From positions 194,756,598 to 194,820,597 of the forward strand of contig NC_081552.1 in the NCBI RefSeq assembly GCF_963082655.1: a stretch of DNA of 64,000 nt, in the 5' to 3' direction. The notes beneath the pieces are model-generated. The model worked only from the letters and a program-made list of their open reading frames with translations. It searched no databases and was not told the DNA's origin. Position numbers and translations under genes: made by a program. Of this stretch, positions 36,566 to 46,295 are shown piece by piece (within the stretch, counting starts at the first letter, position 1; each line of letters begins with the position of its first letter). The DNA comes from Stomoxys calcitrans (taxonomy: Eukaryota; Arthropoda; Insecta; Diptera; Muscidae).

Positions 36566-37906
36566 TATTTTCTGTCCATGAGCAGGTTAAGTTCGAAGAT
36601 GGGCTATATCGGACTATATCTTGATATAGCCCTCATATAGACCGATCGCCGATTTAGGGTCTTAGGCCCATAAAAGCTACATTTATTATCCGATTTTACT
36701 GAAATTTGGGACAGTGAGTTGTGTTAGGCCCTTCGACATCCTTCTACAATTTGGCTCAGATCCGTCCAGATTTGGATATAGCTGCCATATAGACGGATCT
36801 CTCAATTTAATTTAATTTATTATCCGATGTCGTCGAAATTTGGGATAGTGAGTTTAGTTAGGCTACTCGACATCCTTCTTCAATTTGGCCCAGATCGGTT
36901 CAGATTGGATATAGATGCCATATAGACCGATCTCTCGATTTAAGGCTTTGAGCCCTTAAAAGGCGCATTTAATGTCCGATGTCACCAAAATTTGGGACAG
37001 TGAGTTGTGTTGGGACTTTTAACATCCTTCTTCAATTTGGCCCAGATCGGTTCAGATTGGATATAGCTGCCATATAGACCGATCTCTCGATTTAAGGCTT
37101 TGAGCCCTTAAAAGGCGCATTTATCGTCCAATGTCGTCAAAATTTGGGACAGTGAGTTAAGTTAAGCCCCTCGATATCCTTCTGCAATATGGCACAGATC
37201 GGTCCAGATTTGGATAAAACTGCAATATAGACCGATCTCTCGATTTAAGGTCTTGCGCCCATAAAAAGCTCATTTAATGTCTGATTTTGCAAAATTTGGG
37301 ACAGTGAGTTAAGTTAAGCCCCTCGACATCCTTCTGCAATATGGCACAGATCGGTCCAGATTTGGATATAGCTGCAATATAGACCGATCTATAGATTTAA
37401 AGTTTTGGGCCAATAAAAGGTGCATTTATTGTCCGATGTCGCCAAAATTTGGGACAGTGAGTAGTGTTGGGATCTTCAACATCCTTCTTTAGTTTGGCCC
37501 AGATCGGTTCAGATTTGAATATAGCTGCCATATAGACCGATCTCTAGATTTAAGGTTTTGGGCCAATAAAAGGCGCATTTATTGCCCGATGTCGTAAAAA
37601 TTTGGGACAGTGAGTTGTGTTGGGACCTTCAACATCCTTCTTCAATTTGGCCCAGATCGGTCCAGATTTGAATATAGGTGCCATATAGACCGATCTCTAG
37701 ATTTAAGGTTTTGGGCCAATAAAAGGATGTCGTCAAAATTTGGGACAGTGAAATTGCATTCATAAACCGATTTCACTGAAATTTGATACAATGACTTATG
37801 TTAGGCTTTTCGACATCCGTGTTGTATATGGTTCAGGTTGGTTTATTTTTAGATATAGCTACTAAAAAGGCCAATATTTTGTTATACACAATTGAACAAT
37901 GACTTG
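36566..37906 (+). repeat. family G tandem array
   Basis: About eight units of roughly 150 bp with TTTGGGACAGTGAGTT, CATCCTTCTTCAATTTGGCC and GCCATATAGACCGATCTC. A mariner-type MITE interrupts the array at 37909. Confidence 0.88.
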
Positions 37907-37908
37907 TA

Positions 37909-38139
37909 TTGGGTTGCCCAAAAAGTAATTGCGGATTTTTTAAACGAAATGCATTTTTAATAAAACTTAGAATGAACTTCAATCAAATATACTTTTTTAC
38001 ACTTTTTTTCTAAAGCAAGTTAAAAGTAACAGATAATAACTGACAGAAGAAAGAATGCAATTACAGAGTCACATGCTGTGAAAAAATTTGTCAACGCCGA
38101 CTATATGAAAAATCCGCAATTACTTTTTGGGCAACCCAA
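37909..38139. mobile_element. mariner-type MITE with 32-bp inverted ends
   Basis: A 231-bp element with perfect 32-bp terminal inverted repeats starting TTGGGTTGCCCAAAAAG, flanked by TA on both sides. No transposase; the interior is AT-rich. Confidence 0.93.
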
Positions 38140-38141
38140 TA

Positions 38142-38590
38142 CTTATTGGTATTTGGTTCAAATCGAAACATATTTCGATATAGCTGCTAAGGGGCATAAG
38201 GTATGCATTTTTTACCGGATTTTGATGAAAGCTGGTTTACATATATACCCGAGATGGTGGGTGTCCAAAGTTCGGCCCGGCTGAACTTAACGCCTTTTTA
38301 CTTGTTTTTCGTTCCACAGGTGAATCGCAACCAATGCTTGGTTTTCAACATCCCCGGGTCACTATCTTCCAATTTAGGAACTTGAAACCATAAAAAGCTA
38401 ATCTATTCCCGATTTCGCCGAAACTGTGACTTGTATAAGGCTTCACGATACCTGAGTCAAATATGATACAGATCAGCCCATATTTGGATATGAATTTGGA
38501 TATGGTAATGGAGTGGATAATGAAAAAGGATGATAAATATTTACATGGTGGGGGATGTCCAAAGTTGGGCACGCCCAAACTTAATACATG
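38142..38590 (+). repeat. end of family G element(s)
   Basis: The array resumes after the MITE and reaches the terminal hairpin GTTCGGCCCGGCTGAACTTA and TTTTTACTTGTTTTT at about 38270-38309. A second, degenerate end follows near 38545-38590. Confidence 0.75.
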
Positions 38591-38599
38591 ATAACTTAT

Positions 38600-39420
38600 T
38601 TAACATGCTGAAGGTTTAGGTGCTCTACCGTGGCGAGCAAAGTTTTGTTACCATCAACATTTCCCTCCTTAGCATAATTTTTTTATTTAGAGCAAACTAA
38701 TTTTTAGCAACTTGGCTTTAGTCGTTGAGTGTTTAGAATAAGCAAAGAAAAATTTATGGTTTTGTCATGGAGTGCCAATATTTGCAATTAACTTTCTTAA
38801 ACAAATTAGCTTAGCACCTTTTTTTCTTTGAATGAAACGAACGCCTATTTCTTAATTTGACTTTCTTTAAGTGGGTTCATAAAACCCACAAAATGAAATC
38901 AAAATACAAATGAAACTTTGCTTGTGTAAAACATCTACTCCTCCATCATTCGCCCCTTTCAACATTGGCCATAATGATGTTAATGGTGTTGGCCCTATTA
39001 CACTTGACTAAACAAATAAAAGACACTCAGATTAGTTTTTTGTGTCACATTTCATTTCTTTCAAATGTTCCATATGGGGTCCAGGCAATGTTAAGTTACT
39101 CTTGCTGGAGCTATGGAAAATATTGATTCTTTTACAAAGTCTAATGATTTTCTATTGACACAACCATAAAATCATAAAAAAAGACACAAAAACAAAACCA
39201 CACAACCGATACCATGAAAAGTAGCCAAAAAAAAAAAAGTGAAACCTATTTTGTTGTAGAACCAACTGAGATATCGAAAACCAATTATCATCTTCATCAT
39301 CATCGTCACCATCATCATTATGGGGTTGCTGATGAAGAAATTACTCACAGACATTTGAGAAGGTGATGTTGGTGTTGGTGGTCGAGATATTTAACAACCA
39401 GACAGACAGACCCATCCCGT
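38600..39420. other. repeat-free upstream region of peritrophin-like gene 1
   Basis: About 0.8 kb without any family seen elsewhere, ending at the TATA box. It includes a CAT/ATC-rich run at about 39287-39320. No exon recognised. It is a candidate regulatory region by position only. Confidence 0.4.
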
Positions 39421-39427
39421 TATAAAA
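39421..39427 (+). promoter_or_regulatory. candidate TATA box of peritrophin-like gene 1
   Basis: TATAAAA in repeat-free sequence, about 240 bp before the inferred first-exon ATG. An initiator-like TTATCAATTCAA sits about 25-30 bp downstream. It supports a transcription start near 39450 and a 5' UTR of about 210 nt. Confidence 0.5.
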
Positions 39428-39663
39428 CCATTTGAAAAATCTCTTATCAATTCAAATAATTTCGATACCCGAAAGTCTCAACAACTCTTTTAGAAGAAAA
39501 GAATCGTAAAAAAACCCCCCAAATTCAAGCAAATATTTATCTAAAGACCAAAGAAAGTCGCCATATTGCAAATACTTGGTGTGCTTGAAATTCTACGAAT
39601 TAAGGATAAAACCGAAAGAACAGACATACAAAGGACATTGAAAACATCAAACAAAAGTGTAAA

Positions 39664-39690
39664 ATGTGGCGTATTGCAGTGCTTTTAATG
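39664..39690 (+). CDS. inferred first coding exon of peritrophin-like gene 1
   Basis: ATG in an AAA-ATG context, nine codons (MWRIAVLLM), then a GTATTA donor. It lies about 240 bp downstream of a TATAAAA box in a non-repetitive region. Exon size, phase and hydrophobic start match the 27-nt first exon of the paralogue. Read without splicing, the frame stops after 18 codons. Confidence 0.6.
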
Positions 39691-42600
39691 GTATTACAAA
39701 TATTTACCTATAAACGTTGATAATAGTTTAAAAATAACTAGACTTACCAGAGGCACATACAGGCAGTGCATGTTGAGTGTATATGTGAAGTTCGTATTTG
39801 AAGAGGGCAAGCGACAGCCTTAAAATAGAAAAAAAGTGTGATTGGTTGCTATAAGAAACGCAATGGAAAAATGTGAATCATCAAAGAAATGTAGTTGTTC
39901 ATATCGATCAACAAAAAACAAATAATAGTGTGTTATGTTGTACTGGACTGAATATTTAATAACAACCTCTACCATGGATTACATGTATCAAGTTCTATTC
40001 ACTGTTTTCTTTCTTTAGGCAGAAACTAGAAAGGATAATGAGAAGTACTAACAAGAAACCAATGGAGGGTATCTTGAGTATCTTGGAGGAGGATACTTAT
40101 TCCTCTGTAGTTCCTCTGTCTTGTCTCCTTTCTTGTGTACGCGACATAGTATGCTCCAATCATCGGGTATGCGTTCTTCTAGCCAGATTGCGCACATAAA
40201 TTGATGCATACGCCTTATCAGCGTGTCGCCTCGGGTCTTAAATAGTTCAGCGGGTAACCCGTCGGCTCCAGCTGCCTTGTTATTCTTTAGTCGGTTAACT
40301 GCTAACGCTACTTGGACCTCATTCTGACTAGGAGGTAAACATTTTATACCATCATCTGGGATTGGTTCTGCGGTATCCTCTTCGCCGCCAAAGTCGGACA
40401 CTAGCAGTTGGGTAAAATGTTCTTTTCATAAGCTCAACATGCTATCTGTGTCAGACTTTCTTCTTTGTCTCTGCAGGAGGATGTGCCTGCACCAAAGCCA
40501 TCGGTTTGAGGTTTTATTCTTTGTTTGAACTTCTGGACTTCAATCTGACCCCTGTACATCTTAATTCGCTCACCCTCATGTCCCTCCATTTCCTTTTTAT
40601 ACCCTCCACCATAGAATGGGGGTGTACTAATTTCGTCATTCTGTTTGTAACACCTCGATATGTGCGTCTAAGACCCCATATAGTATATATATTCTTGATC
40701 GTCATGTCATTTTAAGTCGATCTAGCCATGTCCGCCCGTCTGTCTGTCTGTCTTTCGAAGGAGTAAAGCTAGCCGCTTTAAATTTTGCACAAATACTTTT
40801 TATTAGTGTAGGTCGGTTGGCATTGTAAATGCGTCAAATCGGTCCATGTTGTGATATAGCTGCCATATGAACCGATCTTGGGTCTTGACTTCTTGAGCCT
40901 CTAGAGGGCGCAATTTTCGTTCGATGTGACTGAAATTTCGCACGTGGTGTTTTGGTATCACTTCCAACAACTTCGCTGAGTATGATTCAAATCGGTCCAT
41001 AACCTGATATAGCTGCCATATAAACCGATCTTGGGTCTTGACTTCTTGAGCCTCTATAGGGCGCAATTCTCATCCGATTTGACTAAAATTTCGCACGTAG
41101 TGCTTCGATATCACTTCCAACAACTTCGCTGAGTATGGTTCAAATCGGTCCATAACCTGATATAGGTGCTATATAAACCGATCTTGGGTCTTCACTACTT
41201 GAGCCTCTAGAGGGCGCAATTCTCATCCGATTTGACTGAAATTTTGTACGTAGTGCTTCGATATCACTTCCAACAACTGTGTTAAGTATGATTGAAATCG
41301 GTTCATAATCTGGTATATCTGCCATATAAACCGATCTTGGATCTTGACTTCTTGAGCCGCTGGAGGGCGCAATTCTCATCCGATTTGGCTGAAATTTCGC
41401 ATGACATGTTTTGTTATGACTTTCAAAAACTGTGCTAAGTATGGCCCAAATCGGTACATAACCTAATATAGCTGCCATATAAACCGATCTGGGATCTTGA
41501 CGTCTTGAGCCTCTAGAGGGCGCAATTCTCATTCGATTTGGCAGAAATTTTGTACAACTGCATCTCTCATGACCTTCAACGCACGTGTTTAATATGGTCT
41601 TAATCGATCAATAGCTTGATACAGCTCCCATATAAACCTATCTCCCGATTTTGCTTCTTGAGCCCCTACAAGGCACAATTCTTATCCGAATGAACTGAAA
41701 TATTACCCAATGACATCCACTAGGGTCTTCAACATTTAATTTACTTATGGTCCTAATCGGACTAAAAATTGATATATCTTCAATAGCATCACAATTCTTT
41801 TCCATTATTCTTTGTTTGCCTAAAAAGAGATACCGCACAAAGAACTCAACAAATCCGATCAATGGTGGGTATATAAGAATCGGCCCAGCCGAACACACTT
41901 TTACTTGTTTTTTCTGCGGAATAAAAGTTTCTTCTCTCTCCTTTTCTCCCGATACCTCTCCTTCGCCTGGCGCATTGCAACTAAATGCAGGGTTGCTCTG
42001 TATGCCGCATTCTTGGCTTCAGTAGCATCTCGACACTCTTGGTCGTACCATGAATCTCTTGGGGTAGGCTTTCGGTACCCAAGTACAGATTTCGCAACAT
42101 TTTCCATGGAGTGGGCAATAGTTTGTCACTGCGCCATTATATCAGCGGAACCAGGAGGGCTTTCATCAAGCAGTTGGGTCAGTCGAGTGGAGTATGCCGC
42201 TGCCATTTGTTGTGTTGGCAGCTTTTCAATGTCCAGCTTCCGTGCAGTGTCAGATCGTTCATTCCTCGCCATGTTCAAACGGGTGCTGCAAACCTTTGTT
42301 GCAGCAAGGTAATGATCTGAATCTACCCTTGCTGCACCGGTCGATCGTACATCTAATACGCTGGATGAATGCCTTCCATCTATCACAACGTGATCAATTT
42401 GGTGCCACGTGTTTTGATCGGGTGACAGTCATGTGGCTTTGTGAATATTTTTATTGTTTAAATCTGGTGCTACTGACTACCATGTTTTTTGCCGCGGGGA
42501 AATCTATCAGCCTCAACCCATTACTGTTGGACCAAAAATATCTTCCTTCCCTATCTTCGCATTAAAATCTCCCAGAAAGATTTTAATATCACATGCGGGG

Positions 42601-45600
42601 CAGCGGTCGTATTCTCTTTCTAGGCGCTCGTAGAAAATATCCTTGGTCTGCTCGTCCTTGTCTTCCGTCGGGGCATGGCCACAAATAAGGCTAATGTAAA
42701 AGAATTTGGCTTTTATGCGGATCGTGGCTAGCCTCTTATTCTCCGGAGTAAAGCTAAAGACAAGGTGTTTCAGTCTCCGACTAACCACAAATCCACAGCC
42801 AAATTCATGCCTCGTGTTATGGCAGTTATAGTATAGTTCGTCACCGTTTGGTGTTGTAGTGACGCCACTCCCAGTCCATCGCACTTCCTGCAAGGCAGTA
42901 ATATCTGCCTTATACTTCTCTAATACATCCGCCAGCGCGTATACTGCACCTTCTCTATAAAGAGAGCGGACATTCCAGGTGCAGATCTGCAAATCATGGT
43001 CCTTTTTTCATTTATGTGGGACATCAACGTTAGAGGGGTCTGCTTTTACTATTCCTTTGTCGTTCTCATGGTTTTTGTGGACGGGTTACAGGCCCATCGC
43101 CCCAACCGCATGGGTTTTGTGGGATCGCACATGTATCCCTGGGTGTCGCGGTCCGCTTGCTCCAAGATCCGACGCTCCCCCCCGGCCGCCCCTAACCGGG
43201 AGCAGACGCTGATGTTGATCGTGAGTTATTTAAAAGCGCCAATTATTCGCCTTGTCATCGCGAGTATCATTGGCACATATTTTAGTAATAGCCAGTGCCA
43301 CCTAGCCCCTCGCTGAGACCCTCCTCTTGAAATCGCTGAGAGCCCGCGGCCGCATTTGCAGCTACTCAGCATAAAAACGAAGTTTTCCCATATTGCCTTG
43401 TCTTCTTTGGTCTATATCTGACCTAGTAGGCTGATGTTCCAATGATCGAAAATGCGTTCTTCAAGCCAGATCGCGCAGACATGCTGATAAGAACGCTTCA
43501 TAATCCTGTCGCCTTCGATCTTAAAATGTTCAGCTGGCAACCCATTGACTCCTACTGCCTTGTTATTACGCAGTCGGGCCTATTCAATCACCGAACGATT
43601 TGGCTGAAATTTTGTAAATGGTGTTCTGTTATGACTCCCAACAACTGTGCAAGTACGGTTCAAATTGGTCAAGAATATGATGTAACTCCCATATAAACAC
43701 AACAAGCCGCGCTTTTTATCCGATTTGGCTGAAATTTTTCATATAGTGTTCTGCTATGTCTCTCAACAACTGAGCCAAGTACGGTCCGATTCGGTCTATA
43801 ACTAGATATAGCTCCTATATTTTAACAGAATTCATGATGATGGGTTCCCACGATTCGGGCCGGCCGAACTTAGCACGCTTTTACTTGTTAATCTTTCATA
43901 CAGTACGCTCGAGAGGAGTTTTATTCTTTTGTCCTTCGCCCTCAATCTTAAAAAGTTCAGCGGCAACCCATCGACTCCTACTGCCTTGTTATTACGCAGT
44001 CAGGCCTATTCAATCAACGGCCGGCCGAACTTATCACGTTTTTACTTGTTAATCTTTCATACAGTACCCTCGAGAGGAGTTTTATTCTTCTGTCCTTCGC
44101 CCACGATCTTAAAAAGTTCAGCGGCAACCCATAGACTTCTACTGGCTTGTTATTACGCAGTCAGGCCTATTCAATCACTGGCCGGCCGAACTTAGCACGC
44201 TTATTATTACGCAGTCAATCACCGACCTAGGCCGTGTACACTCTATACAGTAATCAGGCATAGGTTTAAGGTTACCTGATTTCAAATTTCCTACTTTGTC
44301 ACTGCAGAAGGATGAGCCTTCGACTTGATGTTTAAATTTTTGGTAGAATTTCCATACTTAATTCTGTCTTCTGAAAAACAAGATGCGCTCATACTCATGT
44401 CGTGACATTTCTATCTTCTCTTTGCTAAATAGACAATTCTTCACTCTCCTTTTCTCCCTATACTCCTTCTTTGGGATGGGGTTCCAAGTTTGACAATACA
44501 AATGTAACCAGCATCAGCATCGCCAGAATTATCAAAGAGAAACCTTAAGGACGGGACTGTGTTAAGTATAGCTAAACAGCTTTATTAACTCTCTACATAA
44601 GGGCAATATACAAATAATCACAAATGAACCAAACAAAAAGACTAAGAATTTGAGTTTTGGTGGAAAGTCCCACAAACTGTTAAAATTACCAAAAATTACT
44701 GCTATTTATCACGCAATTTTCTTTCTTTCTCGCAAAGGGCAATGAAATTAATGCCACAAACAATTGTCTTCTTTAATTTTGTTTTTCAGATTTTTTGCCT
44801 TACCCCCACATTTGCGGGAATATACAATAAAAGGACAATTCACCCCAGACAACAAGAGTTCATACAGAGTCGTGAAACAAGCACATGTGATGGACGCCAA
44901 TCACCTGGTCCCATTTGTGAGTCCTGTGATCTCTTGGCCACATGTGTCAAGCACTCCACTGGCTGGGTCAATATACCTGTGGAGACATGTGACACCCAGA
45001 ATGGTTTCTATTGCAATTCGCTGCTGGGGCGATGCAGCAATGATACAGGTCCTTGTCATCCCTTCAGCTCTGAGGGCAATTTTCCATGCACCTCACATGG
45101 CATATTTCCGGATCCCTATGATTGCCAAAAATATCATATGTGCTACTTTGTGGGTCCCACGCTAGTTTCGGCCAGTGTTGAATGTGGTGGCGATAAGGCT
45201 TTCAATCCGGCCACCGGCCAATGCTCTCTTACTCTGAGCCATGCCATATGTCAACAGCAGCAGTATGTTTGTCACAATGCGGGCGATGCCAAAGCATGGC
45301 CCCTAAGCTCCAATATATTCTACATTTGCAAGGCCAGCTCTAATCAAGATGAACGCATTTTGTATCCCACTCTATATCGTTGTGATGATGGTGAAGTATT
45401 CGATGGCTACTATTGTCGTCCGGGAACATCCATGGGTGAGTTGCCTAACTTGCCGACACCGTTGATACCTGGAAATCCGGGAAATCCTGGAAATCCTCCA
45501 ATTGGCCAAATGTCCACGACCACAATGAAACCTGGAGTGGTGGAAACAACATCTAAGCCACGAGTTTGTCCGCAGGTGGGGCTCTTTGCAGATACCGATG

Positions 45601-45716
45601 ATTGTCGCAAATACTATTACTGTTCGGCCATCAATGGCCAACTAAAAGAGATGCAGTGTCCACTTGGTACAGTATTCAATGAGGATCTATCTTCCTGCAC
45701 CCTGGGAGATTGCTAG
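39664..45716 (+). CDS. peritrophin-like secreted CBM14 protein 1 (two exons, inferred 5.1-kb intron)
   Basis: Proposed join 39664-39690 with 44790-45716, giving 317 residues. Exon 1 encodes MWRIAVLLM and is followed by GTATTA; exon 2 follows the strong acceptor TTTTGTTTTTCAG and begins IFCLTPTFAG. The join gives a normal signal peptide of about 18 residues. Exon 1 has the same length (27 nt), phase 0 and final Met codon as exon 1 of the paralogue at 53301. Mature protein: four Cys-rich chitin-binding type 2 (CBM14) modules at about 42-91, 109-163, 170-218 and 269-317, with a Pro/Gly/Thr linker (PGNPGNPGNPP) at 221-267. Modules 2 and 4 are the most canonical (FPDPYDCQKYHMC; DTDDCRKYYYC). Such proteins bind chitin in the peritrophic matrix or cuticle. 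The intron is filled by RTE-like and family A DNA. If the join is wrong, translation could start at ATG 44742 (324 residues), reading through the acceptor sequence. Confidence 0.72.
39945..40030 (-). repeat. family A head fragment
   Basis: TAACAACCTCTACCATGGAT, CATGTATCAAGTTCTATTC and CTTTAGGCAGAAA match the left head of family A (CCTCCACCATGGATCGC, TCGAGTTCTTTT). It ends abruptly near the RTE-like fragment. Confidence 0.6.
40075..43420 (-). pseudogene. RTE-like non-LTR element, split by a family A insertion
   Basis: Reverse strand. The leader at about 43420-42993 is followed by an APE endonuclease from 42992: CTWNVRSLYREGAVYALADV, TALQEVRWTGSG with the catalytic Glu, HAPTEDKDEQT, FLGDFNAKIGKED. 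It is frameshifted near 42515. The linker continues to about 41910 (AKSVLGYRKP, QAKERYREKRREK). Family A occupies about 40598-41908. The linker and start of RT then resume and end near 40075 (DFGGEEDTAEPIPDD, NNKAAGADGLPAELFK, IWLEERIPDDW). The rest of the RT is missing. It lies in the inferred intron of peritrophin-like gene 1. Confidence 0.88.
40598..41908 (+). repeat. complete family A element inserted in the RTE-like element
   Basis: It starts TATACCCTCCACCATAG directly after the host sequence TTTCCTTTT and ends CACACTTTTACTTGTT before the host sequence TTTTTCTGCGG. The intact host sequence in the copy at 34738-34765 shows both breakpoints fall in an A/T run. About seven monomers. Confidence 0.92.
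43421..43580 (-). pseudogene. diverged RTE-like RT fragment
   Basis: The reverse strand encodes GLPAEHFKIEGDRI and a CAIWLEERIFD stretch. This is the same RT region as 40150-40280, but clearly diverged and preceded by a different spacer. Confidence 0.7.
43590..43890 (+). repeat. family A 3' end
   Basis: Two monomers and the terminal hairpin TTCGGGCCGGCCGAACTTAG, CACGCTTTTACTTGTT. Confidence 0.8.
43891..44215. repeat. 161-bp chimeric tandem repeat
   Basis: Two units, starting ATCTTTCATACAGTAC at 43891 and 44052, and a third partial one. Each joins an RTE-like RT scrap (AAAAAGTTCAGCGGCAACCC, TTATTACGCAGTCAGGCC) to the family A terminal hairpin (GGCCGGCCGAACTTA, ACTTGTT). Confidence 0.88.
44290..44485 (-). 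pseudogene. diverged RTE-like linker fragment
   Basis: CACTGCAGAAGGATGAGCC, CTCATACTCATGTCGTGACA and CTCTCCTTTTCTCCCTATAC parallel the linker of the copies at 40470-40590 and 41930. Non-functional. Confidence 0.6.
44790..45716 (+). CDS. peritrophin-like protein 1, main coding exon
   Basis: A 308-codon open frame holding all four CBM14 modules, ending in TAG at 45714-45716. The frame stays open upstream to ATG 44742, but that stretch contains a classic branch, pyrimidine-tract and CAG acceptor. The extra residues (MKLMPQTIVFFNFVFQ) have no counterpart in the paralogue. The Cys pattern, the PDPYDC motif and the final CxLGxC match the paralogue at 53390-54307. The exon itself is certain; its upstream partner is inferred. 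Confidence 0.93.
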   Translation: MFCLTPTFAGIYNKRTIHPRQQEFIQSRETSTCDGRQSPGPICESCDLLATCVKHSTGWVNIPVETCDTQNGFYCNSLLGRCSNDTGPCHPFSSEGNFPCTSHGIFPDPYDCQKYHMCYFVGPTLVSASVECGGDKAFNPATGQCSLTLSHAICQQQQYVCHNAGDAKAWPLSSNIFYICKASSNQDERILYPTLYRCDDGEVFDGYYCRPGTSMGELPNLPTPLIPGNPGNPGNPPIGQMSTTTMKPGVVETTSKPRVCPQVGLFADTDDCRKYYYCSAINGQLKEMQCPLGTVFNEDLSSCTLGDC

Positions 45717-45771
45717 AGCAAAGGCTTGCAAGACTTTTAAATCATTTTATTTTATTATTAAATGGAATTTA

Positions 45772-45777
45772 AATAAA
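45772..45777 (+). promoter_or_regulatory. polyadenylation signal of peritrophin-like gene 1
   Basis: AATAAA 56 bp after the stop codon, in an AT-rich 3' end. An ATTAAA lies slightly upstream. Confidence 0.65.
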
Positions 45778-45862
45778 AAATAAATTCATTTACTGGCATG
45801 TATTTTATCCTTCAAGTATTCTACAGCATAGTAACTTATCAAAGTGTTGCGATTAGTTTGTA

Positions 45863-46094
45863 CAGGGTGGCTGATGAAAGCCGCTACCAAAAAAAAATGT
45901 AATAACTTTTTTTCTATTTAATAATAATAATTTAATAATTAATTTAATTAATTAATTAATTAATTTAATTAATAATAATTTAATAATTAATTTAATAATT
46001 TAATTTAACATGAATAAAAGAAAAATGTATTCCATACACCGAAAAAAAAATGTAGCAATATTCATCATTGTAGCAATATTCATCAGCCACCCTG
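45863..46094. mobile_element. TA-flanked MITE with CAGGGTGG ends
   Basis: 232 bp. Perfect 16-bp inverted ends (CAGGGTGGCTGATGAA and TTCATCAGCCACCCTG) with TA on both sides. The interior is almost only TTAAT-type AT repeats. Tc1/mariner-like by ends and TA target (inference). Confidence 0.92.
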
Positions 46095-46102
46095 TATGTA
46101 TT

Positions 46103-46295
46103 TTTATACCTTCCACCATAGGATAGGATGTAAGCCGATCTAGCCATGTTCGTCCGTGTGTCCGTCTGTCTGTCGAAAGCACGCAAATTTTCAAAGGAGT
46201 AATGCAAGGCGCACAAATACTTCTTATTAGTGTAGGTCGGTTGGAATTGTAAATGGGCCAAATCGGTCCATGTTTTAATACAGCTGCCATATAAA
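46103..46295 (+). repeat. family A left-end fragment
   Basis: TATACCTTCCACCATAGGAT, the reverse GTCCGTCTGTCTGTCG block and ACAGCTGCCATATAAAT; truncated. Confidence 0.75.

Noticed and set aside
44742..44789. Start codon and first 16 codons of peritrophin-like gene 1 at ATG 44742
   Set aside because: They contain a strong splice acceptor, lack a counterpart in the paralogue, and are preceded by RTE-like debris. An upstream exon gives a better signal peptide. Kept as an alternative only.
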